Below, one piece after another: positions 7,359-18,037 of a stretch of DNA of 37,536 nucleotides. The translations under genes and the position numbers were made by a program. Source of the stretch: Planctomycetota bacterium (GTDB lineage: Bacteria; Planctomycetota; SZUA-567); contig JAITQC010000171.1 of assembly GCA_031289115.1 (NCBI GenBank), forward strand, positions 1 through 37,536, given 5' to 3'. Numbering within the stretch: position 1 is the stretch's first letter; each line of letters begins with the position of its first letter. The notes beneath the pieces are model-generated. The model worked only from the letters and a program-made list of their open reading frames with translations, had not been told where the DNA came from and did no database searches.

Positions 7359-8669
7359 ATGGAAAAGTACCGGACGCAGCGGGATGCGGCCAGACGAGGG
7401 GTGGTGACTCCGGAGATGGAGCTAGTAGCCAAGGACGAATCGCGCCCAGTGGCGGAAATCCTGGGTCTGGTTGCCAAGGGGGAAGTGGCTATCCCCTGTA
7501 ACCGCCACCACCAGAGTATCGCCCCGAAAGGCATCGGCCGTGCGCTACGCACTAAGATAAATGTCAACCTCGGCTCTTCGCGTGACTGCCAGAGCCATGA
7601 CAAAGAACTGGCGAAAGTGCGCTCGGCTGAGGCGATGGGCGCGGACGCCATCATGGACCTTAGCACTTTTGGCGACACCCAGGGCTTCCGGCGCCGCCTG
7701 GCGGCGGAATGCCGGGCGGTATTGGGGACGGTGCCCATTTACGACGCCCTGGTGCACCTGGATAAACCCCTGGCCGAAATTACCTCGGACGAGTGGCTGG
7801 CGGCCGCCAGAATGCATTGTGAGGACGGCATGGATTTCCTCACTATCCATGTCGGTCTCAACCGCGCCACCGCCGAACGCTTCAAGCGAACGCGGGACCG
7901 CATCACCAACATAGTCTCCCGGGGTGGATCGCTGATGTTTTCCTGGATGGAGATGACGGGGGAAGAGAATCCCTACTACGCCCGCTTTGATGAACTCCTG
8001 GACATTTGCCGTGAACACGACGTCACCCTAAGCCTTGGTGACGCCTGCCGCCCCGGTTGCATCCACGATGCCACCGACGCCTGCCAAGTGGAAGAGTTGA
8101 TTGTCCTTGGCGAACTCACCCGCCGCGCCTGGGAGCGGGACGTCCAGGTGATTATCGAGGGCCCAGGACACATGCCACTGGACCAAATCGAAGCCAACAT
8201 GCGCCTACAGCAACGCCTCTGCCATGGCGCGCCTTTTTATGTCCTAGGCCCCCTGGTTACTGACGTTGCCCCCGGTTACGACCACATCACTTCCGCCATC
8301 GGCGGAGCTTTGGCCGCCTGGCACGGCGCGGCTTTCCTTTGTTATGTAACCCCGGCTGAGCATCTGCGACTCCCTAGCCTAGACGATATGCGGGAGGGGA
8401 TAGTCGCCGCCAAGATCGCCGCCCACGCCGGTGACCTGGCCAAAGGTCTCCCGGGAGCTGGCGACTGGGACCAGGCCATGAGCCAGGCCCGGCAAGCTCT
8501 TGACTGGGAGGCGATGTTTAAATTGGCCCTGGAGCCGGAAAAACCCCGGCGTTACCGGTCCGAGTCACCCCCGGAAAAAGCCGACACCTGCAGTATGTGC
8601 GGGGATATGTGCGCTGTCAGGAATATGAACCGGATTCTGGGGGGGGAAGTGGTGACAGCCCGCCCCTAG
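7359..8669 (+). CDS. thiC: Phosphomethylpyrimidine synthase (ThiC), short form
   Basis: The 436-residue protein is a radical-SAM enzyme of the ThiC family, which rearranges aminoimidazole ribotide into the pyrimidine of thiamine. Family blocks seen are [12 protein letters not shown], the [16 protein letters not shown] segment, [27 protein letters not shown], and [20 protein letters not shown]. The [4Fe-4S] cysteines are C411, C414 and C418 near the C-terminus (CSMCGDMC). The start at 7359 has AAAGG 8 bases upstream. It lacks the long N-terminal domain of E. coli ThiC (about 630 residues) and is like the roughly 430-residue forms of many anaerobes. The related 5-hydroxybenzimidazole synthase (BzaF) is the main alternative; the PLDQIEANM and [12 protein letters not shown] blocks favour ThiC. 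No other thiamine gene is in the window. Confidence 0.88.
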   Translation: MEKYRTQRDAARRGVVTPEMELVAKDESRPVAEILGLVAKGEVAIPCNRHHQSIAPKGIGRALRTKINVNLGSSRDCQSHDKELAKVRSAEAMGADAIMDLSTFGDTQGFRRRLAAECRAVLGTVPIYDALVHLDKPLAEITSDEWLAAARMHCEDGMDFLTIHVGLNRATAERFKRTRDRITNIVSRGGSLMFSWMEMTGEENPYYARFDELLDICREHDVTLSLGDACRPGCIHDATDACQVEELIVLGELTRRAWERDVQVIIEGPGHMPLDQIEANMRLQQRLCHGAPFYVLGPLVTDVAPGYDHITSAIGGALAAWHGAAFLCYVTPAEHLRLPSLDDMREGIVAAKIAAHAGDLAKGLPGAGDWDQAMSQARQALDWEAMFKLALEPEKPRRYRSESPPEKADTCSMCGDMCAVRNMNRILGGEVVTARP

Positions 8670-8830
8670 GTAGAGGGTGCGGGCCAACCGAAAGAGAGTC
8701 GGGAGACGTCCCGTCCTTTGGCTGTGGCTTAGCCAGGATAGGATTAAACCGCCAAAACACCGCGCCAGAGTGGGGGGACGCCTGGGACCTGACTCTTCCC
8801 GCTTTCCCTTCCCGCCCAGCAAAAACCTCC

Positions 8831-11800
8831 TCAGGGCAGACTCACCTGCATGCGCTTGCTAGTCACTCCCCGCGCCTCCCGGCCTGACTCGAAGAGTGAG
8901 TAAACCACCGGAATCACCAGAAGAGTGATGAAGGTAGAACTTACAAGACCACCCACCACCGCCCGGGCCATGGGAGCCTGCGCTTCACCCCCGTCACCCC
9001 AGCCTAGGGCCAGAGGAACCAAACCAAGGACAGTGGTCAAGGCAGTCATGAGAATCGGCCTTAAACGCCGCCGGCCCGCCTCCTCCAGAGCATCCCTGAC
9101 TGTCATGCCGTCCCGGCGGCGTAGAAGGTTGGTGTAATCAACCAGGATAATGGCGTTGTTGACCACGATGCCGGCTAGCATTATGCAGCCTAGAAGAGAC
9201 TGCATGTTAATAGTGGTGTCAGTGACAAAGAGAATCACCAGTACCCCCACCGAGGCTAGCGGCACTGAGAAAATCACCACGAAGGGGTCGCGGATCGACT
9301 CGAACTGGCAGGCCATAACCATGTAGACCAGAACCAGAGCGAGGACAAAACCGAGAACCAAGTCTACCATCATATCCTGCTGGTCCTGGTAGTCGGTGCC
9401 AAACTCCAGGGAGAAACCACTGGGCAGGGGTATGACTTTCACCGCTTCTCGCAGCTCTTCCATGGCCGAGCCAAGGGCGCGGTTGGATAGCCCGGCCCTG
9501 ACACTCATGATGCGCTGCTGGTTTTTACGCTCAATAACGGTGGGACCGCTGGCGTCAGCCTCAGACATGACGTTACGTAGTGACACGGGTAAACCCTGGG
9601 AGTTAGTGACCGAAAGATTAAGGATATCGTCCAGACTCATCCGCTCCGAATCGCGCAAGCGTACCACTATCGGGTATTCCTTGCCCATGTCGCGGTACTG
9701 GGCGGCAGTCTTGCCAGCCAGGCAAACCTCCAGGAAGGAGGCAATGTCCTCTACCCAAAGCCCGAGGTCGGCCGCCTTGCGACGGTCGATATCCATCAGG
9801 GCCTCCGGCACCCCGCCGGCGCGGGAGATTCGGGAGTCTACCACCCCGGAAATTTCCCGCATAATTCCATGGACCTGGCGGGCGAGTTCGTTAGCGACAT
9901 CCATGTCGTAACCCCGCACCTCCACCGCCACCTGTTCCGCCCCTCCCCCCATCCCCCGGCCGAGGAAGCTGCTGCCCTCGCGCACCCGGATGGTCATGCC
10001 AGGAATTTGGGAAAAACGCTCGCGTAAGTCCGCCGCCACCGCCTCGGACGACCTGAGTCCAGCCTGGAGGCGCTCTTCCCGAGTCCCCAGGCGGATGTTC
10101 ATGTTGGCCTGGTGGGTCGCGACCCCCGAGAACCAGTTGCCGCCGATGGAAGTTATTAGGGTGATTACTTCAGGAACGTCACGGAGGACCACCCTCTCCA
10201 GCTCCTGCACCTTCTCCGTGGTCAAGTCGAGCCGTACTCCGGTGTCCATCTCGGCGTTAAGGACGATGTAACCCTCGTCAGTCTTGGGCATCATCTCGAT
10301 ATCGATTTTCCTGACCAGCGCCACGCTGCCAGCCAGTACCAAGAGGACCAGAAATATAGTGATGAGGCGGTGGTCAAGAGCCTGGCCGATAGCCGATTTG
10401 TAATTCTCTTCCAGGTAGTTAAACATCCGTTCGCCCAGGTTAAAGAACCAGTCGAGGACCCGCCCCCGTTTTACTCCTTGCTGCCACTTCATAATCCGGG
10501 CCGCCAGCATCGGCACCACCATGATGGCTGCCACCAGGGAACAGAGTAGGGAGAAGGACACCACAATCGCCAATTGCTTAAACATCACTCCCGCCATACC
10601 CTCCATGAAGGTCACCGGCAGGAACACCACCAGGGTGGTGATAGTGCTGGAAATAATGGCGTCCAGGACTTCGTTAGCGCCTTTGTCAGCCGCCTCTTCC
10701 GGAGGAAGACCCTCCTCGTCCCGGATGCGATAGATGTTTTCCAGGACCACAATGGAGTTGTCGACTAGCATCCCCACCCCAAGGGCGAGACCGCCCAGGG
10801 TCATTAGGTTCAGGGTAAGGCCCTCCCAGAAAAGAAGGGCGAAAGTGGCGATTATTGACACCGGGATGGAAACCGCAATCACCAGGGTGGAAAGAACATT
10901 ACGCAGAAAAATCAGGATGATGATAATAGCCAGGCCACCGCCTAGGGCGGTGGAAGTGGCGACGTTACGGATGGAGTTGTTGATATAGTCGGCGCTATTC
11001 ATGATGACTTTGAAGTTTAGCTGCGGGTAGTCATTCTTGACATTCTCCAGCTCTTCGATGATTTTCGCCGCCACATCCACCGTGTTAGATCCCGACTGCT
11101 TGGTGATCGCCAGACGCACCCCCTCCATCCCGTCGATCCGAGCCACCCGCCTAACCCGGGACATGCTGTCGCTTACATCCGCCACGTCCTTAATCATCAC
11201 CGGGGCCCCGTCCCGCAGCGCCACCACCGTTTCACCTATCTCGCCTATGGAGGAAAACTCACCCGGAGCGCGGATCGTCACCTCGTAGTTGCCATCGTCA
11301 ACATAGCCAGCCGGGCGGTTGATGTTGGCGCGCTGAATAACACTCAGCACCTGGTGGATGTTCAGGCCCATGGCCTTGATCCGGTAGGGATCAATATCAA
11401 CCGCAATCTCGCGGTCCCGGCCGCCAAAAACGTTGAGTGACGCTACCCCGGGTATGCTTTCGAAGCGGAATTTAATCTGGTCCTCAAGGATGCGTTTCAA
11501 CTCCACCTGGTCCATACTGGATGAGGCGCCCATGAAAACGATAGGCATGGCGGAGAGGTCGAACTTGAGAAGCACCGGGCGTTCGGCGTCGTCCGGGAGG
11601 CGTCCCATCACCCGATCCAGGCGGTCGCGGACGTCGGCGCTGGCGGCGTCCAGGTCTATTCCCCAGGAAAACTTGACGGTGACGTTACTGCTGCCCTCGG
11701 AAGAGTTGGAAGTTACCTCCTCCGCCCCCGGCACCGCCGCCATCGCTTCCTCAATGGGGCGGGTCACCAGCTCCTCAACCACCTCCGGATTGGCGTTCTC

Positions 11801-11953
11801 GTATTCAGTCATGATGCTGATCGTTGGATAGGTGATGTCGGGCATGAGGTCAATCGGGAGGCGGGTCAGGGACACCCCACCAAGTATCAGCACCATCAGG
11901 GTCACCATGGAGGTGAAAACAGGACGGCGTATGGAGAAACGGGGAATGTTCAT
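8831..11953 (-). CDS. RND-family efflux transporter (AcrB/HAE1 type)
   Basis: The 1040-residue inner-membrane pump has the standard RND build: N-terminal helix starting FSIRRPVF, two large periplasmic loops and two sets of six membrane helices. The proton-relay helix reads [17 protein letters not shown], with a VDN version of the usual VDD. The second half carries the matching [20 protein letters not shown] and [19 protein letters not shown] helices. Such pumps export drugs, bile salts or other amphiphiles using the proton gradient. It follows the membrane fusion protein gene on the same strand after a 141-base gap; no TolC-type outer-membrane channel is nearby, so one must be encoded elsewhere. 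Heavy-metal (CusA) specificity is less likely because the methionine relay pattern is not evident. Substrate unknown. Confidence 0.93.
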   Translation of the reverse strand: MNIPRFSIRRPVFTSMVTLMVLILGGVSLTRLPIDLMPDITYPTISIMTEYENANPEVVEELVTRPIEEAMAAVPGAEEVTSNSSEGSSNVTVKFSWGIDLDAASADVRDRLDRVMGRLPDDAERPVLLKFDLSAMPIVFMGASSSMDQVELKRILEDQIKFRFESIPGVASLNVFGGRDREIAVDIDPYRIKAMGLNIHQVLSVIQRANINRPAGYVDDGNYEVTIRAPGEFSSIGEIGETVVALRDGAPVMIKDVADVSDSMSRVRRVARIDGMEGVRLAITKQSGSNTVDVAAKIIEELENVKNDYPQLNFKVIMNSADYINNSIRNVATSTALGGGLAIIIILIFLRNVLSTLVIAVSIPVSIIATFALLFWEGLTLNLMTLGGLALGVGMLVDNSIVVLENIYRIRDEEGLPPEEAADKGANEVLDAIISSTITTLVVFLPVTFMEGMAGVMFKQLAIVVSFSLLCSLVAAIMVVPMLAARIMKWQQGVKRGRVLDWFFNLGERMFNYLEENYKSAIGQALDHRLITIFLVLLVLAGSVALVRKIDIEMMPKTDEGYIVLNAEMDTGVRLDLTTEKVQELERVVLRDVPEVITLITSIGGNWFSGVATHQANMNIRLGTREERLQAGLRSSEAVAADLRERFSQIPGMTIRVREGSSFLGRGMGGGAEQVAVEVRGYDMDVANELARQVHGIMREISGVVDSRISRAGGVPEALMDIDRRKAADLGLWVEDIASFLEVCLAGKTAAQYRDMGKEYPIVVRLRDSERMSLDDILNLSVTNSQGLPVSLRNVMSEADASGPTVIERKNQQRIMSVRAGLSNRALGSAMEELREAVKVIPLPSGFSLEFGTDYQDQQDMMVDLVLGFVLALVLVYMVMACQFESIRDPFVVIFSVPLASVGVLVILFVTDTTINMQSLLGCIMLAGIVVNNAIILVDYTNLLRRRDGMTVRDALEEAGRRRLRPILMTALTTVLGLVPLALGWGDGGEAQAPMARAVVGGLVSSTFITLLVIPVVYSLFESGREARGVTSKRMQVSLP

Positions 11954-12094
11954 CGAGGTTTGATTTCCAATATCTTTGAGGTAAGGTCAACGACTAAACC
12001 ATGCCGGCCCTAGCCGCGGCTGGCATTCACAGGGGTGACACCACCAGTGGTAAAACCGGCGCGGAGCCGGCCAAAAAACCCGCCACCGGGTCGT

Positions 12095-13252
12095 TTAGGA
12101 CTCGAAAAACGTGACTTTGGACCCTTCCTTTAGGAGGTGCTGGCCCATAACCACAACCTCACTACCCAGAAGGTCACCCCCACCCACCAGCTCCACCCAG
12201 CCGCGATCAAGGATACCCTCGGTAATTGACTTGAAAACCACCTCGCCCAACTCGCGATCCACCACGAATACGCCGCGGTCGCCGTCTTCGCGGCGCACCA
12301 CCGCCTCCAAGGGAGCAGCCGGAATGGCGTCATGCCGGGAAAAAACCATCTCGGCCCGGATAAACATGCCGGGTTTAAGGGCGTGGTCCGGGTTGTCGAT
12401 CACAATGGTGATTTCGGCCTCGCGGGAGAGGTCTCCCAGTTCCTGGGCAATAGCCCCCACCCGACCGGTAAACTCGCGGCCAGGAAAAGCGTCGGTACTT
12501 AGGATTACCGGGAAGTCGGCGGCTATTTTCGTATACTCCTTCTCATTGACATTTATCACCGCCTTCACCGTGTCGATATTGATTATGGCGAGGATGGGGT
12601 CATTGGCGCCAGCAATCGCCCCGGGGTCAACATAGCGTTTGGCAACTATTCGCCAGTCGGAGCCGTCAGTCCAGTCCGCCACTAGACGCGTATGCTTCAG
12701 CCGCAGGCGCGCTGTCTCCAAGGTTGACTCAACTAGCTTGACTTGCGCCTCCGCCACCTCGCATTTGGCGGCCTGAGCCTGATGGGCGGCGGCGTAGCGG
12801 TCATACTCCTGTGCCGCGATAACTGTCTGCTCGTGCAGCCTTTTGGCCCGGTCAAAGTCCCGCTGGGTTATGTCCAGCTGCATTCTGGCGTCATTGGCGT
12901 TGGCGCGGGCGACGGCGAGATTGGCCTCGGCCTGTTCCACCGCCAGGGTGTATTCCTCATCGTCCAATACGGCCAGTACTTCGCCCCGCCGCACTACGTC
13001 CCCGGCGTCCACCCGGATCTCCCGCACCGACTCGGTGAGGCGGAAAGCGGCGTCAAAGCGCTCGCTCGCACGGATAGCGCCGGTAAAAATAGCCCGGTCG
13101 CTAAGGTCGCGTTCCTTTACCCTGGCGGTCTCCACCGCCACACTGGTGGCGGACTGTCCGCTGCGACCCGCCACCGGCGCCTTGTTTACATAAAGCCAGG
13201 CGACATAGGCCGCCCCCGCCACCAACACCAGAATCAACAGATACTTTGCCAT
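12095..13252 (-). CDS. RND efflux membrane fusion protein (AcrA/HlyD type)
   Basis: The 385-residue periplasmic adaptor begins with an uncleaved anchor or signal helix (residues about 3-22). A split biotinyl-lipoyl-like domain (VREIRVDAGDVVRRGEVLAVLDD and the later KRYVDPGAIAG) flanks a coiled-coil hairpin at about residues 100-185, and a beta-barrel and membrane-proximal domain follow. It bridges the RND pump encoded next to it and an outer-membrane channel. The ATG at 13252 has an AGGG site about 8 bases upstream. The gap to the pump gene holds a short GC-rich stem (12056-12070) with four Ts on the transcript side, which could lower pump expression relative to the adaptor, but it is weak. 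Confidence 0.92.
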   Translation of the reverse strand: MAKYLLILVLVAGAAYVAWLYVNKAPVAGRSGQSATSVAVETARVKERDLSDRAIFTGAIRASERFDAAFRLTESVREIRVDAGDVVRRGEVLAVLDDEEYTLAVEQAEANLAVARANANDARMQLDITQRDFDRAKRLHEQTVIAAQEYDRYAAAHQAQAAKCEVAEAQVKLVESTLETARLRLKHTRLVADWTDGSDWRIVAKRYVDPGAIAGANDPILAIINIDTVKAVINVNEKEYTKIAADFPVILSTDAFPGREFTGRVGAIAQELGDLSREAEITIVIDNPDHALKPGMFIRAEMVFSRHDAIPAAPLEAVVRREDGDRGVFVVDRELGEVVFKSITEGILDRGWVELVGGGDLLGSEVVVMGQHLLKEGSKVTFFES

Positions 13253-13295
13253 AAATTGACCCTATCGTGATTTGCCGCCGGCCAAGCAACCGGTC

Positions 13296-13324
13296 TTGAC
13301 ATAGATTTATCCACGCCTTACCAT
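13296..13324 (+). promoter_or_regulatory. Probable promoter ahead of the kdsC remnant and LPS-transport-like genes
   Basis: TTGACA (13296-13301) and TACCAT (13319-13324) are 17 bases apart. It lies in the divergent gap after the membrane-fusion-protein start and about 125 bases before the first codon of the kdsC remnant. The -35 box is perfect, the -10 box matches at four positions. Confidence 0.55.
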
Positions 13325-13447
13325 GACAACACCATCGTTTCCGCCAAATAAATGCGAAGCTCCACGATGGGCCAAATGCTCACATCCCCCAGTCAGGCGC
13401 CGGACAGAGGACCGCTCCATAGAGTAAGTGTTTGATCTGGAGGAAAA

Positions 13448-13945
13448 ATGTCAAAAGAATTTACCGATTTCCTACCAAAATTTTCCGGTATTAGTGGAAT
13501 TCGTATCCTTGTCTAGGTTGTTGATGGCGTAATGACCGACTGGATAATAAGTTACATAGACACCGGCCAGGCGGTTAATTTTTTTGACGCCCACGCCGGT
13601 CTGGCCCTAAAATATTGGAAAAAGGCTGGTCACCCGAGCGATATCACTAGCGCTCGCGCCATTCCGGGGTTAGAACAGTGAGCGCGGGAGCTAGGAATTG
13701 ACCGCCTGCTCCTCCGGACCGCTGACAAACTCCCCCGCCGCCAGCGCCATGCTCCTGGAGGCTGGGGTGGCCTTCCTAGAGACATTGGTGACAGGTAACG
13801 CTATACCCGACCTACCCCTTCTACGCCGGGCCGGTCTTGGGGTGGCGGTGGCTAGCTCCGGCCTGGAGTCTTAGCCGTCGCCCATTGCGCCACCCGGAAA
13901 AGAGGCGGCCGGGGAGCGGTCAGGTGGCACCGCCTTCCCGTTTTT
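13448..13945 (+). pseudogene. kdsC: Decayed Kdo-8-phosphate phosphatase gene (kdsC remnant)
   Basis: An ATG at 13448 with GGAGG 5 bases upstream opens a frame that reads like KdsC, a HAD phosphatase making Kdo for lipopolysaccharide. Segments align in order over the full length: GIRILV, then a stop (TAG, 13514), then VVDGVMTDW; FFDAHAGLALKYWKKAG; SARAIPGLEQ, then a stop (TGA, 13679), then ARELGID; in the +1 frame (13749-13874) IPDLPLLRRAGLGVAVA; and back in the first frame TRKRGGRGAVR (from 13892). The motif I-x-D-V-D-G-V has lost its nucleophile Asp (now Val), and the GDD that binds Mg reads GNA. Two stops, at least two frameshifts and lost catalytic residues mark a true pseudogene. The position before an LptC/LptA-like gene matches the kdsC-lptC-lptA order known in proteobacteria. 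Confidence 0.85.
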
Positions 13946-13973
13946 ACCTTGCGCTAAAGATCCCGAGGATTAC

Positions 13974-16900
13974 ATGAAGCCCAGCCATCTCCTTTTGACC
14001 TTCCTACTCCTCTCCCCCATCCTGCTTTCCGGCGAGGAGACGACCGCCCAGCCCTACGAAAAGATCCGCTACCCCACTTTCGTGGACGGGCGCCTAAATA
14101 CCCTTCTGGAGGCAGACAAGGCCGAGGCCTTCGAGGTGGCCGAGGGTACCCCGCGGGTAAACCTGCAAAACGTGATCATAACCCTTTACGACCAATCCGC
14201 CGCCGCTCTGGCTGCCACTCCCCAAGGTTCACCCCTGCCGGTGAAGATGACTATCACCAGCGACCATGGCTACTTCACTCGCCGCCCTCCCGAACCCGGC
14301 GCTCCCATAGAGGAGATAGCCAACCTTGAGGGTAACGTGGTGCTCCGGCGTTACCGGACTGGCAACTCCCCGCCACCCATCACCAGCGTCAACCGCCGCC
14401 GCCGCCTCCCCCCGGAACTGGAAACCGAGGTGCATTGCCAGCACGCCCAGTGGAACAACACCCTGCGCAAGATGAACGGCGACGGCGAAGTGGAGTTTAT
14501 CCAGGAAGACAGCCGGATAATTGGCACTGGTTTCCTCTACCTCGCCGACGACGAAGTGATGATGGAAAGTACCGGCGCGTCCGGGAACAGCATCCGGGAA
14601 TGGGGGGGGATAATCTTTATCGAGCACAACGCCCGGATGGAGATTGAGCGGGAAAACCTCGGCGGCGCTGGCGCCTACGGAAGGACCGTGATCACCTGCA
14701 AGGACACGGCCAGTTACAAGTTGCGGGAGAGGGAGGTGCAGTTCGAGCGGGAAGTGAAAATCAACCGACCTGGCCTAATGATTGAGTCTGACATCCTCCA
14801 GGTCCTGCTCCGCCGCGAGGACGACCTTGAGACCAAGGACTCTACTGGCCCCGCTCCAATCCCTGGCATGGTGCGTTCCATCATCGCCACCATTGGCAAA
14901 CGCCCGGGGTCAGTGGTCATAACTGGCTTTGAACTTACCAACTCCGGGGAGGGAGCGGTACAGTACGTGGCCCGGGGCGGTCGGGCCGATTTCGACTACG
15001 ACGCCAACAGCATCAACCTAACCGACAGCCGCCTGGAACGGGTGCCGGAGGTGGAATTTGGTAACGATCGCATTTCTGACCGCAACCTCGACTTCACTTT
15101 CGCCTCCACTAGCGAGGATGAAAGTAGCGCCACCCCTCTGGAAGAGCTTAACGCCAGTGGCGGTCAGGGCATGGTCACTATGCGTCCTCGGCCGCGGACA
15201 GTGGGCGGAGCCGCCATCGTCACCGAGGTGTCTTACAAGGGGAGCATGCGCTACCTGCGTCCAGAAAGCATGATCCGTTTCCGCGACTCCATCTTCCTCC
15301 AGCATGGCGACCTGCGTATACGTTCGGAATTCCTGGACATACGCCTGCAGGACGGCCTGACCTCGGGTTCGGCCCAGGTGCGTAACATCACGGCTGAGAC
15401 TGATGTGGAAATCCGCACTGGCAACCGCGAGGCTCAGTCGCACCGGGCTGAATATGAGTTTGACTCCGCCACTGGCCTAGACACCCTCCGGCTTTTCGGC
15501 CTCCCTAGCCGCACCCCTCCCCACCCCTGGATCCGTGACGACGAGGGGAACCAAATCACCGCTCCCACCATTGTGATGCACCGCCTCCAGGGCGGTGGCA
15601 ATCAAAAAGACAAACACCTCCTTACCGCCGCCGATGGCACCATTGTTTGCGATTTCATCACCAGTCCTGACAACCTTTCCGACCGGGGCAAAGTGATTTC
15701 GGTGAAATGCGAACGGGCGATGGAATACAACGAAGCCAAGCGGATGGCCTGGTTTGAGGAACAAGTGATGGCCACCTCCGATGCTCCGGAGGACAATTAC
15801 GTCCTGACCAGCGACCGCCTGGAAATATACCTGGTTGAGAAACCCGATCCCAACGATCCTAGCCGAGTCAGCATCCGCCCCCGCCGCATTGACGCCAACG
15901 GCAACGCCAGGCTTATGCAGGACACCCGCGTCTGTGAGGCTAACCAGATCATCCGCGATTTTCCCAGCGAGCAGCTTAATGAGGGCGACATCTACCTGGA
16001 GGGGAGTCCCGCCCGTAACGGCCGCCCGCCAGAGATGGCGATATACCGCGAGCAGGACGGAGACAACCTGGGGTCAATGTTTACCGCCCCCCGGATCAAA
16101 GCGGCGGCTATCGGCAACCTGATCCAGGCCAACGGTCCGGGCGAACTATCCATTCCTGACGAAATACCCGGTTTCCGTTCGGAAATCGATTTCGAGGGAG
16201 CGGCCCGCTACGAGTCCTACCACGACGGTTTAGTAAGCGAGGCCAAGTTCCGTACCGGCGTGGTGCTGCGTCAACCCTCGAAAAATCTGGTAATGAATTC
16301 CGAGGAGCTAGACGCCCGCTTTCTCCAGAAAGACACTTCCGCCACCACCGCTGGCACGGTGACCATTCCCCTGGAGCGTATCGGTAACATTCGCCGGGCC
16401 GAGGCAAGGGTCGGAGTCAAAATCGAACACGGACTTCCCCGCCAGGGACGCCGCATCGCCACCGGTGACCGCGGGGTGGTAGAGTTTACCGAAAGCGGCA
16501 ACGTCATAACTCTGGCGGTAGACCGCCGTCTGGGCGAACGCCGCTGGGTCATGGCCCGCGACCATGACGGAATGACCCTGTGGGCCCCGGAAATCGAGGT
16601 CCGGCAGGAGCAGGGAGTGACCCGCGCCGCCGGGCCGGGCGAACTACGGGTCCCCGGGGACAGCTCCTCGGAGGGGATGAACCGCATTCCTACCCGCGTC
16701 GCTTACGGCGAAAAAGGAACGCTTATTTACAACGAACTGGCTCTTAACATCCGCGCCACCGACAATGTGCGCATCCTCCAGCCGTCCCCTAACGGACGCT
16801 GGGAGACCCCAAGCCTGGACGGGCGTTGCGACCGCCTGGAAATCATCCTACTTGAACCTCCCGAACCGGGCATGGGTGGTACAGGGGACGCCCTGTCGCG

Positions 16901-17252
16901 CGTGCTACGAATGGACGCGACTGGTTCAGTGCTACTACGAGTCTACGCCGACCCGGTAGCGGGTCTACCCGAGACTGACTGGATGAACCGGCCGGGCACC
17001 ACCTTTTTCACCCGTGGCGACCAGGCGGTTTACGACGTGCCGGAGGGACGCATAACCATGTCCGCCCTCACCGGCCGGCAACCCCAACTTCTGCTTAACG
17101 TGGTAGAGGACGGTTTGTCACCCCGCCGGCAGCGCATGCGGGCTGACCGTTTCGTCCTCAACACCAATTCCATTCCCCGTCGCTGGTATTTCGAGGGGCA
17201 GCTGGAAAGTTCCACCCTACGCCCTGGAGAACCCTTCGGATTTATTGATTAA
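13974..17252 (+). CDS. Large LptC/LptA (OstA)-like periplasmic protein
   Basis: The 1092-residue exported protein starts with a signal peptide (hydrophobic residues about 4-20). The first 200 residues look LptC-like: NLQNVIITLYD, then ITSDHGYFTR, then LEGNVVLRRY. The rest is a long series of OstA/LptA-type beta-strands with repeated phrases such as GTGFLYLADDEVMMESTG, INRPGLMIESDILQVLL and ATGDRGVVEFTESGNVITL, which describe adding and removing lipid-binding strands. LptC and LptA carry lipopolysaccharide across the periplasm and are usually about 190 and 180 residues; here they seem joined and extended several fold. The ATG at 13974 has GAGG 5 bases upstream. It follows a kdsC remnant, consistent with an LPS-export origin. 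Family assignment is by motif feel and context; no LptB ATPase is adjacent. Confidence 0.65.
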   Translation: MKPSHLLLTFLLLSPILLSGEETTAQPYEKIRYPTFVDGRLNTLLEADKAEAFEVAEGTPRVNLQNVIITLYDQSAAALAATPQGSPLPVKMTITSDHGYFTRRPPEPGAPIEEIANLEGNVVLRRYRTGNSPPPITSVNRRRRLPPELETEVHCQHAQWNNTLRKMNGDGEVEFIQEDSRIIGTGFLYLADDEVMMESTGASGNSIREWGGIIFIEHNARMEIERENLGGAGAYGRTVITCKDTASYKLREREVQFEREVKINRPGLMIESDILQVLLRREDDLETKDSTGPAPIPGMVRSIIATIGKRPGSVVITGFELTNSGEGAVQYVARGGRADFDYDANSINLTDSRLERVPEVEFGNDRISDRNLDFTFASTSEDESSATPLEELNASGGQGMVTMRPRPRTVGGAAIVTEVSYKGSMRYLRPESMIRFRDSIFLQHGDLRIRSEFLDIRLQDGLTSGSAQVRNITAETDVEIRTGNREAQSHRAEYEFDSATGLDTLRLFGLPSRTPPHPWIRDDEGNQITAPTIVMHRLQGGGNQKDKHLLTAADGTIVCDFITSPDNLSDRGKVISVKCERAMEYNEAKRMAWFEEQVMATSDAPEDNYVLTSDRLEIYLVEKPDPNDPSRVSIRPRRIDANGNARLMQDTRVCEANQIIRDFPSEQLNEGDIYLEGSPARNGRPPEMAIYREQDGDNLGSMFTAPRIKAAAIGNLIQANGPGELSIPDEIPGFRSEIDFEGAARYESYHDGLVSEAKFRTGVVLRQPSKNLVMNSEELDARFLQKDTSATTAGTVTIPLERIGNIRRAEARVGVKIEHGLPRQGRRIATGDRGVVEFTESGNVITLAVDRRLGERRWVMARDHDGMTLWAPEIEVRQEQGVTRAAGPGELRVPGDSSSEGMNRIPTRVAYGEKGTLIYNELALNIRATDNVRILQPSPNGRWETPSLDGRCDRLEIILLEPPEPGMGGTGDALSRVLRMDATGSVLLRVYADPVAGLPETDWMNRPGTTFFTRGDQAVYDVPEGRITMSALTGRQPQLLLNVVEDGLSPRRQRMRADRFVLNTNSIPRRWYFEGQLESSTLRPGEPFGFID

Positions 17253-17293
17253 CCCATAGCTCCCGTCCGGCACGGGACAGAGGCTAGAGAGAG

Positions 17294-18037
17294 ATGGAAA
17301 AAACGACGGCGGCGGAAGAGGCCATGCAGAAAGTCAAGGACGGCGACTACGAGGGGGCGGTTGCCACCCTTTTCGCCGCCTGGTCGGCCGACCGCGCCAA
17401 TCTGGACCTCGCCATCGCCTACGCTTGCCTCTTAACCAGCATCGACCGCGAGAACGAGGCGGAAGAACTGTTTTCCGCCCTGGCCGAGGAGTCCCCGGCC
17501 GACAGCCGGATATGGAACAACTGGGGTTTCCTCCTCCTGCAACGCGGGGATGTCATGGGAGCTATCCCTCGTCTGGAAAAAGCTCTGGAACTCTCCCCGT
17601 CCGACTTTGAGGCTCTGGTGAACCTGGGTATCGCCCTGGACCGTAACGGCCGGACCGCCGAAGCCATTCGTCTCTACCGCCAGGCGGTGACGGTGAACCC
17701 GGAGTCCTCGGTAGTCTACAACAACCTGGGCACCGCCCTCTGGCGTTCGGGAGAGGCGGAAGAGGCTCTGGCCGCTTTTCGTAACGCCATCCTTTACGAC
17801 CCCCGTGACGCCAGCGCCAACAACAATCTCGGCATTATCAAGCTTTCCCAAGGGCATTACCGCGAAGCGGCGGAGTTTTTCCGCCTTGCCCTGGAAATCG
17901 AACCCTCCGGCAATGCCGCCCGCCACAACCTCAAGGCAGCCGAAGCGGCACTGAAAGAAGATAGTAACCGCGACAAAACACTAAAACCCGATGTTGGGAG
18001 GAAGAAAAAATGCCCCGAGCCACCCACCCTCTTTTAA
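17294..18037 (+). CDS. TPR-repeat protein
   Basis: The 247-residue protein is made of about five tetratricopeptide repeats from residue 36 to 205. Examples are SRIWNNWGFLLLQRGD, FEALVNLGIALDRNGR, SVVYNNLGTALWRSGE and ASANNNLGIIKLSQGH, each with the W/L-G-Y-A-x-P spacing. No signal peptide or membrane segment is seen, so it is probably cytoplasmic. The C-terminal 40 residues are charged and lysine-rich. TPR proteins are scaffolds; the partner is unknown. It starts 42 bases after the LptC/LptA-like gene and its last 28 bases overlap the next gene, so the three are probably co-transcribed and perhaps functionally linked. Confidence 0.85.
   Translation: MEKTTAAEEAMQKVKDGDYEGAVATLFAAWSADRANLDLAIAYACLLTSIDRENEAEELFSALAEESPADSRIWNNWGFLLLQRGDVMGAIPRLEKALELSPSDFEALVNLGIALDRNGRTAEAIRLYRQAVTVNPESSVVYNNLGTALWRSGEAEEALAAFRNAILYDPRDASANNNLGIIKLSQGHYREAAEFFRLALEIEPSGNAARHNLKAAEAALKEDSNRDKTLKPDVGRKKKCPEPPTLF

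Noticed and set aside
8700-8713. Possible terminator hairpin (CGGGA/TCCCG) between thiC and the RND pump gene
   Set aside because: The stem has only five pairs and no real T-tract follows.
12052-12070. Terminator between the membrane fusion protein and RND pump genes
   Set aside because: Short stem with only four Ts; the two genes must be expressed together, so at most a weak attenuator.
13514-13681. Stop-codon recoding (TAG/TGA) that would make the kdsC frame functional
   Set aside because: Frameshifts and lost catalytic Asp residues also occur, so recoding would not restore an enzyme.
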